Assembly: GCA_930367205.1 (NCBI GenBank) | Contig: OV884014.1 | Span: forward strand, 75,185,104-75,249,103 | Source of the DNA: Acanthosoma haemorrhoidale | Taxonomy: Eukaryota > Arthropoda > Insecta > Hemiptera > Acanthosomatidae | Direction of reading: 5' to 3' | Length of the DNA stretch: 64,000 nucleotides | Shown: piece by piece, positions 24,568 to 37,760 of the stretch | Numbering within the stretch: position 1 is the first letter of the stretch | Layout: the number at the start of each line of letters is the position of its first letter | Notes under the pieces: generated by a model | Told to the model about the DNA's origin: nothing | Database searches by the model: none | The model's input: the letters and a program-made list of their open reading frames with translations, nothing else | Program-made: the position numbers and the translations under genes

Positions 24568-26737
24568 TGGGAAAATAAATTTCTAGGGGCGATTCTTAAA
24601 TATTTTAGTTTGATGAACTTAAGTAAATAAACACAATCCTTTCGGTATTAGGAAGTCCTAGATTATTAGCCGGAGCTTCGTCATATCTGATTTCGTACGT
24701 ACTAATTGCCTTCAACGTGAAAATTGAACGGAATATAGTTCTCAAGGTGAAGAACATGCGTCATAGTAAAATTAATTATTACTTAGTAAATTATGAAGAG
24801 AAGGAGCCTATAGCTGATTGTACTTTAGAAGTCAGAGTCCTACGCTTTAATGTATGAGTGAATATGCAGCTTATGGATAAAAGAAGAGACCCTGAAGCTG
24901 ATTAAAGATTGAATTTAGTAAATAATATTTGTTTGTCATTTTACATGCCTCTATTTATTGTGCCATTAGCTAAACAAACAGTGGTTAGATACTACAGAAC
25001 ATTCTCCATTACTTGAGAAACCACTTTGCCAACCGCGTGTTGAGAGTATGTCGGGCGTCTGCTATTTAGTTTGGTAGACCTGTGAAGATCCGGTATTTTT
25101 GGAAATTATGGTACAAGGTGGTATCAGCGGATAGGTGCTGAATTCAGAATTCATTTCGAAGCTACGTAACTAAGACTGACTGAAGATCAGAGTGACCACT
25201 TAGGTTGGGCTGGGTTTACAGAGGCAGATAATTCTTCCAACTTGGTCAGATGGACACTTAAATTTGTGACTTTATCTCAGCTGGAATATCTTATTGAATT
25301 TTATCATTTATCGTCGAGTCAAATATATTTTAGATATAATGATCTATTCGTATTCAAAACAAGAAATACTTTTTAAATTTTCAGTATATTTTTAATCGCT
25401 GAAATATATTTGGATCCTACAATGTAGAAGTACATATTTGGAAAATAAATCTGCGTCACTAATGCTTATTTCAACATATGCAAATATGGCAGGCTCTTCC
25501 TTAAGATGGTCTATATTCGTGTTTTTCCAATAAACCGGCATTAATAAATACTTGACCGAATCTCATCTTGAAGATCTCTTCAAACCGGCGATGAGACTGG
25601 TTCTCGACGGCTATAAAAAAACCGTTAAAATTTTGAGGGCCTCGAACTGGTTTTTTGGCCAGCCTCTTAAAATTTTACTGTTCAATTTGCGGATATTTTA
25701 ATTAATAAAATCCGCCAAGGTGTGCCGCACGCTTTTATTAATAACATAAAAAACATACAAAATGCCAATAAAAAATATTAAATGGCACATATATGCGTGT
25801 TGTCTGTCATCGTGTTATTATTTATAATAGACGCATTAAATCATACATGACCAGAACCGGCTATGGACAGTAATAATATAATACTATATAAGAAGATCCG
25901 AATAAACAACTTTAAATGATGAAAACAGTCTGTAATGTGACAGCTGTTACTGGTTAGCAGTACATTTGGTAATATTAAGTCTGATTATTTCAACGATTTT
26001 AGCCATTATATTTAAAGGACTTAAAAACAAGTGAATAAAATCGTATACTGAAATAGTATGAGGCAATAATGTACCTCATTCATGAAGGTAAAGCGATGCC
26101 CGTATGATGAGACGCATATGACAATGATTTATGTAATTACAAATTACACTATTACAAATTATGTCACATCTCCCATTCCAAAAACCTTTTTTTCTGTACG
26201 GCTAGTGCCGGGTGTCAGTGGATATAAATAAGATTTCTTCTCTCCACAATTTGTTTATCGCTCGTAGAGGAAAGTCAAAGGAAATAGCACCACTCTTTAG
26301 TTTACTACAGAAAAAGATTAGGATATTTTGAAAAAAATTATCATTCCACCAATTGGCAACTGAAGATGACAGCTTAGAGCTGTCGAAATCGTTTTTGTTG
26401 AATATATTCAATTGCGGAGAGGGGAGATTAGTTATTTGAACTTTTTTTGTTCCAAGTGTCCCTGGCCTGATGATTTAGCAAGAGTATTCTTGTTCTGATT
26501 TTTGGAACTTTGTTTTATTGTACATATAGCTTAATGATAATGCACTGGGGATTAAATCAACTCCCTTCTATATCTTCGATGTTCACGACCACCAAAGCAG
26601 ACAAGCCAAAATCATTGACATAAGAATTGGACAAATCAAGCCACTGAAATTAAACTTCACATTGAAAATTCTTCCTCCTTCAATGGAACCAGACCTAACC
26701 AATTTAACGCGCCATAAAACGAGACCTGTGTCGGGGG
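24568..26737. other. AT-rich DNA, no gene seen
   Basis: A loose duplication links about 24790-24815 and 24883-24905 (GAAGAGA..CCT..AGCTGATT). Around 25010-25260 the GC content rises slightly, but no frame stands out. The minus frame 26202-26411 is AT-driven. Nothing further is supported. Confidence 0.5.
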
Positions 26738-27330
26738 CGTGTCACTAGGAGGTGCCTGTTCACCTAACCTTGGCGACAAGTGCGGATTGTTCTAGTTAAT
26801 AACATATCTGACTCCATGTATGCTAGGTATGTGTCCCGACAATACACTATGTTCAAAAGAAAAAGGTACAGAGGTTGCATAAAGGATAATACCGGTTCAG
26901 AGTTCAAACGGGGCACGGCAGTCTGGTAGGCTGAGGCGTCAGGTAGTCTCAAGACTGTGAGACAGCGTGGCGACTCATAGGACAGCAGAGAGAGAGTAGG
27001 GTCAGCCCTTTATTCCCTGGCCTTTTTATACCATATTCCCTTACCTCGTGAGAGGTGCAGTTGCTGACAGGGGTATGTTTTACGATACGCAGGTGACCAC
27101 TTAGTTATATGGCCGTTGGGATAAAAGGGTGTGTTTTTTATGGCTGCTAGAAGGGACTGAAGGTCTATTCTAATAGAGGTAAGTGTCCTTGCCCTAGGTT
27201 ATATGGCAGTCAGGTGGCTAATTCTCTAAGGTTTATTGCCGTCTGTCGGTGCCCATATGTCTGCCTGCTTCCTACCACGTGCCGCGACCCTGATTTATTC
27301 CAAGAAGCTTACAAAGGTTTACATTATATT
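26738..27330 (-). repeat. LTR-like repeat sharing the 1264-1513 fold-back sequence
   Basis: From 26738 to 26885 this is an inverted, diverged copy of the left arm and loop of the element at 1264-1513 (shared CACTAGGAGGTGCCTG, ATCTGACTCCATG and CACTATGTTCAA). The adjoining 26886-27330 is GC-elevated. Read on the minus strand, it carries TATAAAAA at about 27035 and AATAAAGG about a dozen bases on, a layout often seen in LTR promoters. No terminal repeats, primer-binding site or coding sequence can be seen, so its class is open. Confidence 0.4.
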
Positions 27331-29689
27331 ATAATACATTACTAACCCGAGGGTAGGGTGATTTACATATATTTAGTGCTACGCTACAACCTGGTTAACT
27401 AATTTTTCCGATAACTCGATGTATTCACCACTGCCACAGAGATATACCCCTTGTTTTTTTTATATTGTATTAATCTTTGTTTTTAAAATATCACAATGAT
27501 TAATAACAACTTTTTATAAACCAGCTCTTAACCCTGTCGATGACATTTCTTGTTCAACATCTGTACTAATTATTACCAAAACTCCTTCTTAAGTAGTGTT
27601 CTTCAGCCGTCCCTATTTGGAGTACACATTAATTGGCCAAAATTTTCGATCCATAAGGATCTTTTAGCCTGTGTACGATGCAGTATATTGGGTGACAACA
27701 CGACCCTCAACAAAAGAGATTGCTATGTTAATAGAAATGCGGGTTTTTATTTAAATAGACCGATACTTACTGCGCATCCAAACCCAATAACTATACATAT
27801 ATCCGTTTATATATTTACCTGACTAACCCGCAAAGACGCCACGCAGTTACACTCTAGTCGAATAATTAGAATATTTGTATTACAGAAATGCTATCTAACT
27901 ACCAACAGATTTTATTCCTCTATCAAATCCTGACCGTATTGCATTCGCTTGAAGTTATACCAAATTATAGTAAATGACCATGGTGATTAATTAATATAAA
28001 TTTGAGATTTATATGCACTGGTTTTACTGTCATTTTATTACTAATGTTTTACTGTCAAATGATTACTTCATATGGATAAAGTGAAAAATCTTGCTGGCTT
28101 AACTATAAAAACGTATCTCATACTGAAGATGTCGATAGCTTCCAGATCAAAATGGTAGTCCTAATCAAGACCTCAGCGTCTCAGAGAACACCAGATCCGT
28201 TTCAGACAGATGCCCAAAATTAAGTCTGCAGGAGAACTGCTAAGGAAGTGGGACACGCTCCGGGCAGATGATCACAACTGACGTTCCCTTGCAGTCTTGT
28301 CCCCAAGTACTCCCCGCTTGTTCCGAGTCTCTTTCTCTCTTAAGAAGTAGGTTAATCTTTATGTTCCTTTGTGATCCTGGATGCATTTTTGCACACCCCT
28401 TGCGAATTAGTTAGTACGTGACTACCGTAAGACGTTATTAGACGGGCCAACCTGGCTGCTGAGTCCCACATACCTTCGGGCACTTCCTTTTGTGACGTAA
28501 AAATAAAGGTTATTAACTCAAATCCACTAGACATTAAACGACAATCCGCAACGGATGGAACCATTGATTCCCGTCGGGGAAATCGGCCCACGCCCAAAAG
28601 GATTTATTGCATGTCGATTTCCAGTCATTCGTGACAGTCGGCAATTTCTAACATTACTTCTAATTTTACATTGCATGACGGGGGTCAAACATATATCAAG
28701 ATCAACTACTAATAATATTATATATAGGAAAAAACAAAATGAACGTAAGAGAAGGACGTTTTTTAAGTCAAAACGAACGTTTCGCAAGTTCCTCTCACCC
28801 GCAGCAGAATTTTTTTTTCAAAAAGTTAATTTGCAACTAAAACCAAGATCATGCGAATTGACTAAAAAATTTACATGTTTGTTTTAAAATTTGTACGGCA
28901 GTTTCAGCTTTGACATCTTGACGTGTTGAGAATTATCACCATTTATCAAACGCTGGTATTTACCAAGGCTGGCCGGCCACAAAATGTTCGAAAAATAAAA
29001 ATAAAATTTTCCAGATTATCTCAGGGACGAATTTTCGGCTGCTGGGTGGAGCACTGTATACAAATTCTTTTATTTATAGTTAGCAATTCACACGTATCAA
29101 ATTACCCTAGGGGATTAAAAGATTCAAATTTTCTCCCGAGTTGGTAGCTTTTTTTTTTTTTTTATTTGTACTCCTGTTCAAACTACGGCTTCTTTGTGCA
29201 AATGTTCCTGAACGTTCTTGTTCAAACCCAAATATTGCCTCATTTTACTCAAGTATCTCTTGTTTGACTTATTAGCTGTCAATTGTATTGACACAATTTG
29301 TAAAAATCTAAATGGCTATTGAAAAATGAACTACAAATTGAGAATCTGTCAACTTTCAAGTATGGGTGGTATGAATGAGATTGTTGAGAAGTATAAAATG
29401 ATATCAAAGCAGTTGATGCTCTCCACCAATAAGAACGATCACCGTTAGGAAGAACAAACAAATTCCTCGTAATAGCCTCGAATTAATAAATTTTTCATTA
29501 ACAATTAATAAAGTAAAATGTACATCTTCAGTTGAAGAAATAGCTGTCTAATGAGCTTCTGATGAAAGTTTCTTGTTTATAATGACGGTTGGTACCGATC
29601 GTAGCTCATACCTCTCTGGTTTGGGCTCCGATTGATTTACGGTAGGTTACGTGTGGTTACTTACCTTCTTATTAGTCCTCACAAATGAT
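27331..29689. other. Intergenic DNA with unidentified open frames
   Basis: Plus frame 28555-28887 (110 residues) and minus frames 28352-28787 overlap in a GC-elevated patch (28390-28620). No domain is recognisable on either strand. A minus-strand donor-like AAG|GTAAGTAAC lies at about 29655-29666 but has no coding sequence before it. Nothing else is supported. Confidence 0.4.
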
Positions 29690-30290
29690 GATGATGATAA
29701 CAACTTTATTATGATGAAATTACAATCTGCCTTTACTAAATAGGCAATAAATAATTGAGATAAGTTTTTTCATTCATACTATATTTACCATTCATCATTC
29801 GCTCGCACATTCATATTATATTTACAAACATTTAAAAACAGCCCAGGGGCCCCCCAAGTCCACACGGTTGTTGCCTCCCTCGCAAGCGAAAGAGGAAGTG
29901 GAGTCTTGGGAAGTCCCCCACGCTCCCCCACCAGCCACGTCACCGGATACGAGCCAGTGGAGGCTGACAAAGAGCGCGAGAGCCACATACGCTCAGGACA
30001 TGATTGGAGAAACTGGCCATTGCCAGGACTCCCACTGTTGCGCATTTATAGTCGGTCACGAGGCCACTGCCGTTTCAGTCTCCGAGGAGGATTATAGGGA
30101 TGAGTGGAGCTGTGCAATGACTGTGCTACGGGATTAGGGTGGTTGGATAGGTTACTATGGAATTTCATGAATTTGGAAGGGATGAGTTCAAGAATGTAGG
30201 GTATATTAAGATCATTATGAAGGGTTTTGTTGGTGACGTAATAGGGGGCATTTACTATTGTTCTCAGGATCACAAATAAATACCAGAAAT
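29690..30290 (-). pseudogene. LINE family C, ORF2 C-terminus and long 3' untranslated region
   Basis: On the minus strand, the reading 30273-30046 gives LRTIVNAPYYVTNKTLHNDL, then NIPYI, KFMKF, NHPNP and RRLKRQWPRDRL. This is the standard C-terminus of Jockey-clade ORF2 (N-x-PWYV-N-T-H-DL-IP, then HPN and R-LKR), and it ends in a stop. About 350 bp of 3' untranslated region follow, ending AAGGCAGATTGTAATTT...AATAAAG and a short (ATC)n tail at 29690-29705. The 5' end is truncated near 30290, so the reverse-transcriptase core is lacking. Frames 29785-30137 on both strands lie in the untranslated region and are shadows. Confidence 0.85.
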
Positions 30291-32239
30291 GTACTTAAGT
30301 GACCCGGTGAAGTCTCCTGTGCCTCCTGGGATATCTTGAGCAGTTATTTTTGTGGATGAAGAGGGGTGTGCTGACAACCAGTAAAAATGGGAACTACGAA
30401 GCGAGGCAATCTGTGGAACTATCAGTATAGGGACTATTTGTCCGCGCTCGGCATCGAGTGCTGATTGGCCCCAGACTGGCCTAGCGTGATCCTCGGGAGC
30501 AAGTATGGCTGAACCGGAAAAGGCTCCATGGCTGTTTACAATTTAAAATAATGTACAAGATCATTTATAACAACTACTCATGGCCCACCTGTGGTAGATT
30601 ATAATTTTATTCATCGAATAAATTTTTTTTCGGGGGCAAAAAATAGCTGTTTTGCCTAATAAGTGAATAAACGGGAACATTGGCGAAGACTACTAGTATG
30701 GCTGATAGACCCTAGAATGCCATCAGCCGCTAGAGATCTTGCTCGGATACAGAATGACGAAGACACGACAGCGACTCCATCCGCTATCCACGGGCCGCAG
30801 GTAGCATCACTAATGAGTACTCCAGTTCGAGTTCCTTTCAGATGTCCGGGGTCGACGCCTTCCTTGAATATTCCAACGGCTAATTTTCTCGGCCATTGTC
30901 ACCGGGCATCGCTGCATTTCCCCAACGGTACCGCTCTTCCAGTTCAAACAAAGGCATTTAAACCCGCAATCGCTACAGAATAAATAGACAGCGTTACGAC
31001 AATTTTCAATCAAAACGTATTAGTTTTGTACTCTGACTTAACTCGTACACCCATTGTGCTTACAAAATCACCATTGGAAGTCCCATCAGAGTTAGTATGT
31101 TCGCGGATCTCAGGTCACGAATTCAGTAGTAACAGATACAAAGCAATAACTGAAATATTCCTGTAAAAACCATCCCTTAAGGAAATAATAAAGTGCAAAT
31201 ATAATAGAAACTAAAATAAGTAAGATACCTGAGATTTTTATGAAGTAATTATCGCAGTAATAATAAATTGGAGCGGAAAGAGTTGGTAATAGGACTCAAA
31301 TAAAACAATGGAACACATACAGTGTCTAAAACTGACAAAAATGCGATCAGAGATGATATTGCACTTGGAAGACTACATACACCATTCTTTTTTATTAACA
31401 TTCCGTCAAGACTTCCGTAATTTGACCACGCAATCATTTCTTCACGATTTGGACCATTTCTTGAGTATGATTACTGATTCCTTGCTTGCATTTCTACAAA
31501 AAATACTCCAGCATATTTCGAACTATTGTTGAATATACTTTAAAGGCCACGAATCTTAATAAAAATCTCCTGCTTCGGACTTGGCCATAAACTCCTCAAT
31601 AGAATTATCCCCTTTCTGATTGTGGAAAAGAAGGATGGGATCGATATTATCCCCCGAGCTTCTCCAGCAGGCTCATCCCTGATATATAGGGGAAGTGGAG
31701 GCCGAAGGACTGACAATTGAATAAATAGGATTTACAACTATTCGGTTAGAGCTGGTTTTGAATGGATATATTTAAATAAATATTTGTTGGACCCTCCACA
31801 ATACAGTTTATTATTCTGAAGAATGTAACAGCAATAAGCTGTCATCCTAATCTGCAATTAATGGTTTAAATGTTTTAAAAAATATCTAATTTATATAAAA
31901 AACAGGACGGGTAAAACGGGTTGTTACGAATTAGGTATTACATCAATCTACGAAATTGGCTGTGCTAAGGCTGTCCTAAGCTGTTGAAAACGGTTCTAAA
32001 TAATAAGCAATGTTGTGTAGAAACCAAGGAATATTTGGGTTAGTATTTATATTTAAAACTAAACTAGTCCCCCAAAATTTATAAAATATGAACTCTTTGT
32101 ACCTAAATGAATATATAATCTCAGATTTCGGCTCAGCAAATATTATCCATTACATTGTAAACAGCTTGCACGATATGCTGTTTGACAATCGAAATGATGG
32201 GGCCAAACAAATTCCATTGCAGTTATTAAATCATATATT
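30291..32239. other. Intergenic DNA with GC-elevated stretches, no identified gene
   Basis: A GC-elevated stretch at 30400-30540 contains a Met frame of only 13 codons. Plus frame 30663-30983 (106 residues) and minus frame 30810-31013 overlap in raised GC, but neither is recognisable. 31020-32239 is AT-rich. Confidence 0.45.
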
Positions 32240-32734
32240 ATTAATACTAGTGTGGATATTTCAAGCAATAAAGCAAACTTCCAACAAAAAACAACACTAA
32301 CACCCTCATCGGGGAGTTTACGACCTGGTAGCCGCTGCGGCGGAAAGGACACCGAACCGATAAAGGTCCTTCGCAGGATGCAGGCTCAAGGATGCTCGGC
32401 CGCGCCCACAAAAAGATAATCACAAACAGGACCAGATTTATATTGCGGTTGCGATCCTGTGAAGCACCTGCCCAGTTTGGCCGGAGGACTTCCCAGGCGC
32501 CAATTTGTAACTGGAGGAGTGTGCGATTGTGGTAGAGTTTTGGCCACCTCTTGCACTTCGTCTGTAATAGCTGCTTATTCCAAAAGTATGGGCGATCATC
32601 ATTCAACTGTCTGCATGATATTAACACTAGTGGCCGTAGAATTCATCTGTTGGATCTGAAATCGACCTTCTGTTTAAGCACACCAAGAAATCTCCTGTAC
32701 ATCTCTGGAACGTATAATAGCGAGATATGTTACA
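32240..32734 (-). mobile_element. Ty3/gypsy-type LTR with primer-binding site and leader
   Basis: On the minus strand, a segment begins TGTAAC (plus 32734-32729) and ends GTTACA (plus 32511-32506), giving the expected 5'-TG...CA-3' inverted LTR termini over 229 bp. Three bases after the end, TGGCGCCTGGG (about plus 32502-32492) starts with the TGG needed for pairing to a tRNA 3'-CCA and resembles Ty3/gypsy primer-binding sites. A GC-elevated leader follows to about 32240, with no gag or pol visible. The second LTR is absent, so it is a 5' remnant. The 126-residue minus frame crossing it (32247-32627) is probably incidental. Confidence 0.5.
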
Positions 32735-33311
32735 AAAATAATCAGTTTAAGTCTTTAACTTGAATGACCTGCTTTTATCCGCGCTAGTAAGATTTAACGT
32801 ACTCAATTTTTCAACATGGTTCAAGGCACATAAAGATAATGCAAAATTGATTTCAGAAATGATCTAGGAAATAAGCCCGCGAGAACAAACGATAAAATTC
32901 GGGTATTACTATTACTATATTACAATACTATATTTTTTCAAACCGGTTTAATTTGTGTTTTCAAATCAATTTCTAATGAACGATATTAAATATAATAATG
33001 AGGCATTTACGAATATGATTATCAATACTAAGTAAGTTTTCTCTCAATCACTCAATCGCTAAGTCATAAAAACAAGACAACACGTTTTTTCTTAATCTTT
33101 ACCATTGATTTTTTGTGACTTTGTTCAGAGTTTTTCAGCACCTGGACAAAAAATGGTCAGATTAGATTTTCATCATACATTGGCTTATTGAAGAAAAGTA
33201 GTTAGTTTAGTTCTGTGACATAATTTAGTGATGTTATCCTCTCACTTGACATGCTTAACCTTTTTAATGAACTCTCAACAACGGATAAGAACCATTAAGT
33301 TCTTGCCTCGA

Positions 33312-33500
33312 GCTGGGGTAGCTGAGGTGGTCAGCTGGTGTCATTTTCTAGACAGGAAACACTATTTATCTTTACATTTAGCTACTCATAGCTCTTCACG
33401 AGGCTGAATGAACCTATACCAGACATTCCTTCCCTAAGAGAAAGATCCTCTGGTGCCAGGGATCTAATCAAGGTCGCTTTGTTTTAGTGGTCAGCTATCG
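33312..33500 (+). repeat. Possible tRNA-derived SINE segment
   Basis: TAGCTGAGGTGG at about 33318 fits the A box at all positions, and GGGATCTAATCAAGG near 33458 is B-box-like. They are about 140 bp apart, farther than usual. The word GTGGTCAGCT occurs at both ends (about 33327 and 33488), hinting at a duplication or insertion. Confidence 0.3.
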
Positions 33501-36500
33501 TTTCAGTTGTTGGTAATGTTGGAGTCCAGTTTTGTTGGCCAGTTTGTTGATTCGGTTATAAATTTGTTTAAAAGGGTCTATATGAGTATATATATATTAC
33601 ATAACTACCTTTATTACTATTTACTATACTATTAAGTACCTTACTATACCACTCCGCTTTTATGTTTGTTTGTTTTCTCTGAATATTTTGAAATTAAAGG
33701 TTCGGCAATATTTATGTGCTTCAAGAAACAGGCAGAATCATTGAGCTAATAAGCTGACATATGCTAGACAGACGCTTGAAGACAATCAGTTCTAGATCGG
33801 ATTCCTCCCTGTCTCAAAGACGCGATCTCGCCTTGAGCCGTAGAAAAATGCGGCATTGGACAATCGAACAGCTGATCAAAGGATTTCATTTCTTTATTTT
33901 ATTTTTTTTGGTCGTCCTTTTGCATCCTTCACAGGGTCGTACTGTTATGTCCGCCATCCCACGCATATACTGGACCGTTTTATTATTCAGGTGGCACAGA
34001 ATTAAATGTACAGCATGTGGAATTTAAATAGTTGCGGTGATTTCATTGTGTGTAACCGAGTTTTATCTAGGTCTAGGCCCTATTAACAAAACATAAGACC
34101 CTTGCAAAACGTAGAAACCCGCTCCTGGAAGGCTACCTCTTAAAACAGCAACTTGCATCACAATTTAAGTACACCTGAGAGTTAGGATGATAATAATAAT
34201 ACTTCTATTATCCTAGGACTATGTCCCACAAGAACAAACGTGTATTTAGCATAAAATTGATTCTTTGATCAATCAGTTCAGGCATCAGTCCTCGCTAAAA
34301 TGTACATTGTACAAGTGAAATATTTATCAGGAATAAAAATTATAAACTGAAATGACCGTAAACTGTGTAAAAATGAAGAAACTAAAACTAAAAGAGAAAT
34401 AAAAATAAAATATCCAGCAAACCTACACGACCTGCTAGTCACCTGAACTAGCCCTGTCATCTCCAGGACAGGACTCTATCAGGTATTTTGATCACATTAC
34501 TTTATAAAGGAGCCAGAGCCACTGTTAATTAAGAAAGAAGAAGCAATGACCAGTGGGCAGCCAGCATACAATGGACAGAAGAAATGAGTGATATAATAGA
34601 GGACTAAACTAAACGCCCTGTTGGACCCCGTACCGTTAGGAACGCATCGAGCATTGTCCATTGTTGTTGTTAGTATGTGTGGCACCGAACCCCACATTTG
34701 AGTGTGCGTATTCCCAGTCATGTGGTGCACACTCAACGGAATATATTTTTGTGAACACTCAGGTGTTACTTATAAACGAGTGTGTTAAATAATGGAACAA
34801 TTATTAATATATTGTCCTATAAGGTAAGAGAAAAAAAAATTAGTAAATCGTTTTCGTAAAACAGAAAGATCTATTTATTGCATAGTTCGTGACTGGATCT
34901 CTGATTTAATGTCTAGACATGGAATCATCTGATTCTACAGATTATCACAATCATGTAGCTTACGTTGGTTTTATAAAGATGTCCAAGTTATATTCCACAA
35001 TACCTCGAAATTATCCTTGCCATAAACCTTTGGAACTATATTCCCATTAACATTCTTAGTTTGTAGTTTCTTATTTCTCACCAATCTAACAGTTCAGAAT
35101 TTGTCTTTATTATTACTATTTCTTATTTATTCCTTTTTTCACACATTGCAGTAACCTTTCACGTTCTTTTTCCCGTTTCATATATTTACTTTACATCCTT
35201 AGCTACATTTGCAAACAAATGTCTTTCCTCAATACACATGTTTTTTATTTCAAAATTACGCTGTTCGTTCATTAAAGTCACCACATATGTACATTCTTCA
35301 TTATTTATAATCTGATCATAGTGTAATGTATGGTATGTATATTGCATTTTTTTGTCAGTTATACATACCAAATGAATATGTCCTTTTTGTTATTCTTAGA
35401 AAACAATGTCCGAGAATAAGTGTTTTTCAACGAGTATATTATAGCCTTTGGCTGAAATGTAATTCAAGAAAATATAGAACAAAAAAGTCTCAAATTCAAA
35501 CTTAATTAACGCTGATGAAGGTAACAGAAAAAATTTTTGTTTCTGACAATGTCGTTTTGACACCCATTAATAAAATTCGCATATTTCCATAAGATTTTTA
35601 TTTGTTGAAAATTCCAGTGACCGCGATGTTTAAAAAAATTAAATTAAGTCATTTTTCTCAGTTTTAGACAATTATTTAATATGTTTTTAAAATATTTTGA
35701 ATAAAAATATTATCTTTCGATTTTTTATTAATCCATTGTTTTATATGAATTTTTAACCTTAACGTAAATATAAATTACAGTTTTAAGATAGGAAATCAAT
35801 ACTGGATGAAAAAGTAACTTTGTTAAAACAAAATCTTTTCAATAAAAGTTTATTTGATAATTCAAAAAACATTTTTTTTTTAATGTAAAAATGCCAACAT
35901 CCCAGAGTCTCTGTTTTAGTACTACCGCTCTGAACAATAATATTAAAACATTATTTTGGCAACGTAGGTTTTTTAACGATAGCTTAAGTCATGTCGTCTG
36001 TTAACGAGTTCTGATTGATGACAGATTCCTTTCATTAGCTTCCTCTCATAGGGTTCAACAACTCCAAGCACTGAGGGCAGACCCATGAGAAGGTGTAGTT
36101 ATGACTGGATCTGTCCAAACACAACATCTCGGACATGTGGGCGCCATTGTCCATTGTGTATTGTGCATGTGGCATTCCCACCCCGGCTGCTGATTCAGCA
36201 GTTTCATCTGTGTGTCTCAGAGCGGGCTATTCCGTCATTATTTACTAACAGTTCTTGTAGGTAGATCAGAGGATCAGTTGCCTCGTGTTAGTCGATCGAT
36301 ACTGTACACAAATACACAACTTATTGGAGCTAACAGAGCAGACCCATTAGATACAAGGCTGAAATCTCACTAACAATCCTTTGCAATCCGTTCCCAGAGA
36401 TGCTTCGATCTTTTTGATAAATATGATTTTCTCATTGATTATTTTGATCTACGCTGGAAACTTACACAAACCAAAATTGTCGAAAATAACATACACAGAT

Positions 36501-37410
36501 ACATACAAATTTCCAATACAGATTTTTTATTATGATGATATAATATTGTTTAAGTGAGTTTAATTAATAATCCAAGAATCTAAACAAAAAAAAGTGACGA
36601 AAAATTAGACTTTCAAAAGTTAAATATTTGTTTCCAATTTTTCAAAATAATAGAAAACTTGCACTAACCTAACATTCTGAGTAATGATGTGAAATGAGAA
36701 TCTCCGTAAATTATATATAACTATTGATAAACATATGCTACCTATAAACCAGTTATTATATTTTAACCACAATCTGTATTGTTGAGTAACACGAACTCCT
36801 TCAAATGCATCTGCGCTTAGCAGAATGAGGAGAAATTCGCAAAGTATCTTATTAATATTTTCATTGTATAACTTCAAGGGGTTTAGAAAGAAAAAAACCA
36901 AAAAAAAACTACCTATAAACCAGAGATGCATTTTTAAAATGGGTTTATAAAATCATGTATATTGCATACGATTTTATTACGTACGTGAAAAAAGTTAGAA
37001 AAATCAATAACTTCCAAACCGAAAGTCCGCAAAATAGTCACTGGTAATCTGGACACCACCCAGCATGAGTAATGAAGTCATCCGTATTTTATGTAAGTTT
37101 ATAGCTATATGTTAATTCTTGATTAACTTTAATTCATTATTAATATCAAGGCTGAAATCTTCCCAATCACCTTTCACCAAGCTAAGACAGTTATCTTAAT
37201 AATTTTTATTTGGAAATAATTAAGGAGAAGTCACTCGGGGATGGAAATAGAATCTATGTGTAGGAGCTCTATCCACTCTCGAAGCAGTAAAAATATGATA
37301 ATTATGATAGTTCGACGAAGATTTAAATTTAAATTGATTCGAAGTTGTTATCGCCTTATCAAGTAAATGTTGCGTTTGATTACATATAATCTAGAGTCTG
37401 TATATATGAA
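33501..37410. other. Mostly AT-rich; one frame with signal-peptide-like start
   Basis: Plus frame 33848-34027 begins MRHWTIEQL, then a run of about 15 hydrophobic residues and a small-residue site (HPSQG). It would make a good signal peptide, but the same bases also form a strong pyrimidine tract and splice acceptor (TCCTTCACAG at about 33934), and no family is recognisable. Other stretches of raised GC (34610-34740 and 36060-36250) hold no convincing frame. The rest is AT-rich without signal. Confidence 0.4.
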
Positions 37411-37417
37411 TTAATCA

Positions 37418-37760
37418 TGTTTGCTTTTAGCAAACAACTCGTTAAGCCGAGGTCGACCCTCACCGCCGTTTGACGAAGACCAGGGCAATTTATACCGCCC
37501 TCTTGTCGGACGTATAAGAATCAATCGCCTCGAGCAAAAGACTGCTATCCGCGCCATCGAACCCGGGACGTGGAGGAAGCCGAGACATTGCCCATCCCAG
37601 AACTGCTGATGAAGTGGTAGGTGCTGCCTCTGAAATGTCAGTCGGACCCGCCCATGAGCCGAGGGGTGTAGCCGAAGACCTCGCGTCCATACATCAGCCC
37701 ACTTCGAGGATATTGGATAAGAGAGAGATGGCCGTGATCTTTTCACTGCTCAGCAAATTA
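37418..37760 (-). repeat. GC-rich segment with a B-box-like motif, possible SINE
   Basis: This block is far richer in GC than its flanks. On the minus strand it carries CCCGGGTTCGATGGCGCGG (about 37572-37550), close to a polymerase III B box. An A box at normal spacing is not evident. Frames on both strands (37411-37746, 37490-37690) are open but unrecognised. A repeat origin is likelier than a gene. Confidence 0.35.

Noticed and set aside
29785..30137. Overlapping 86-89 codon frames on both strands
   Set aside because: They lie in the 3' untranslated region of a family C LINE, and the corresponding region of other copies is not open.
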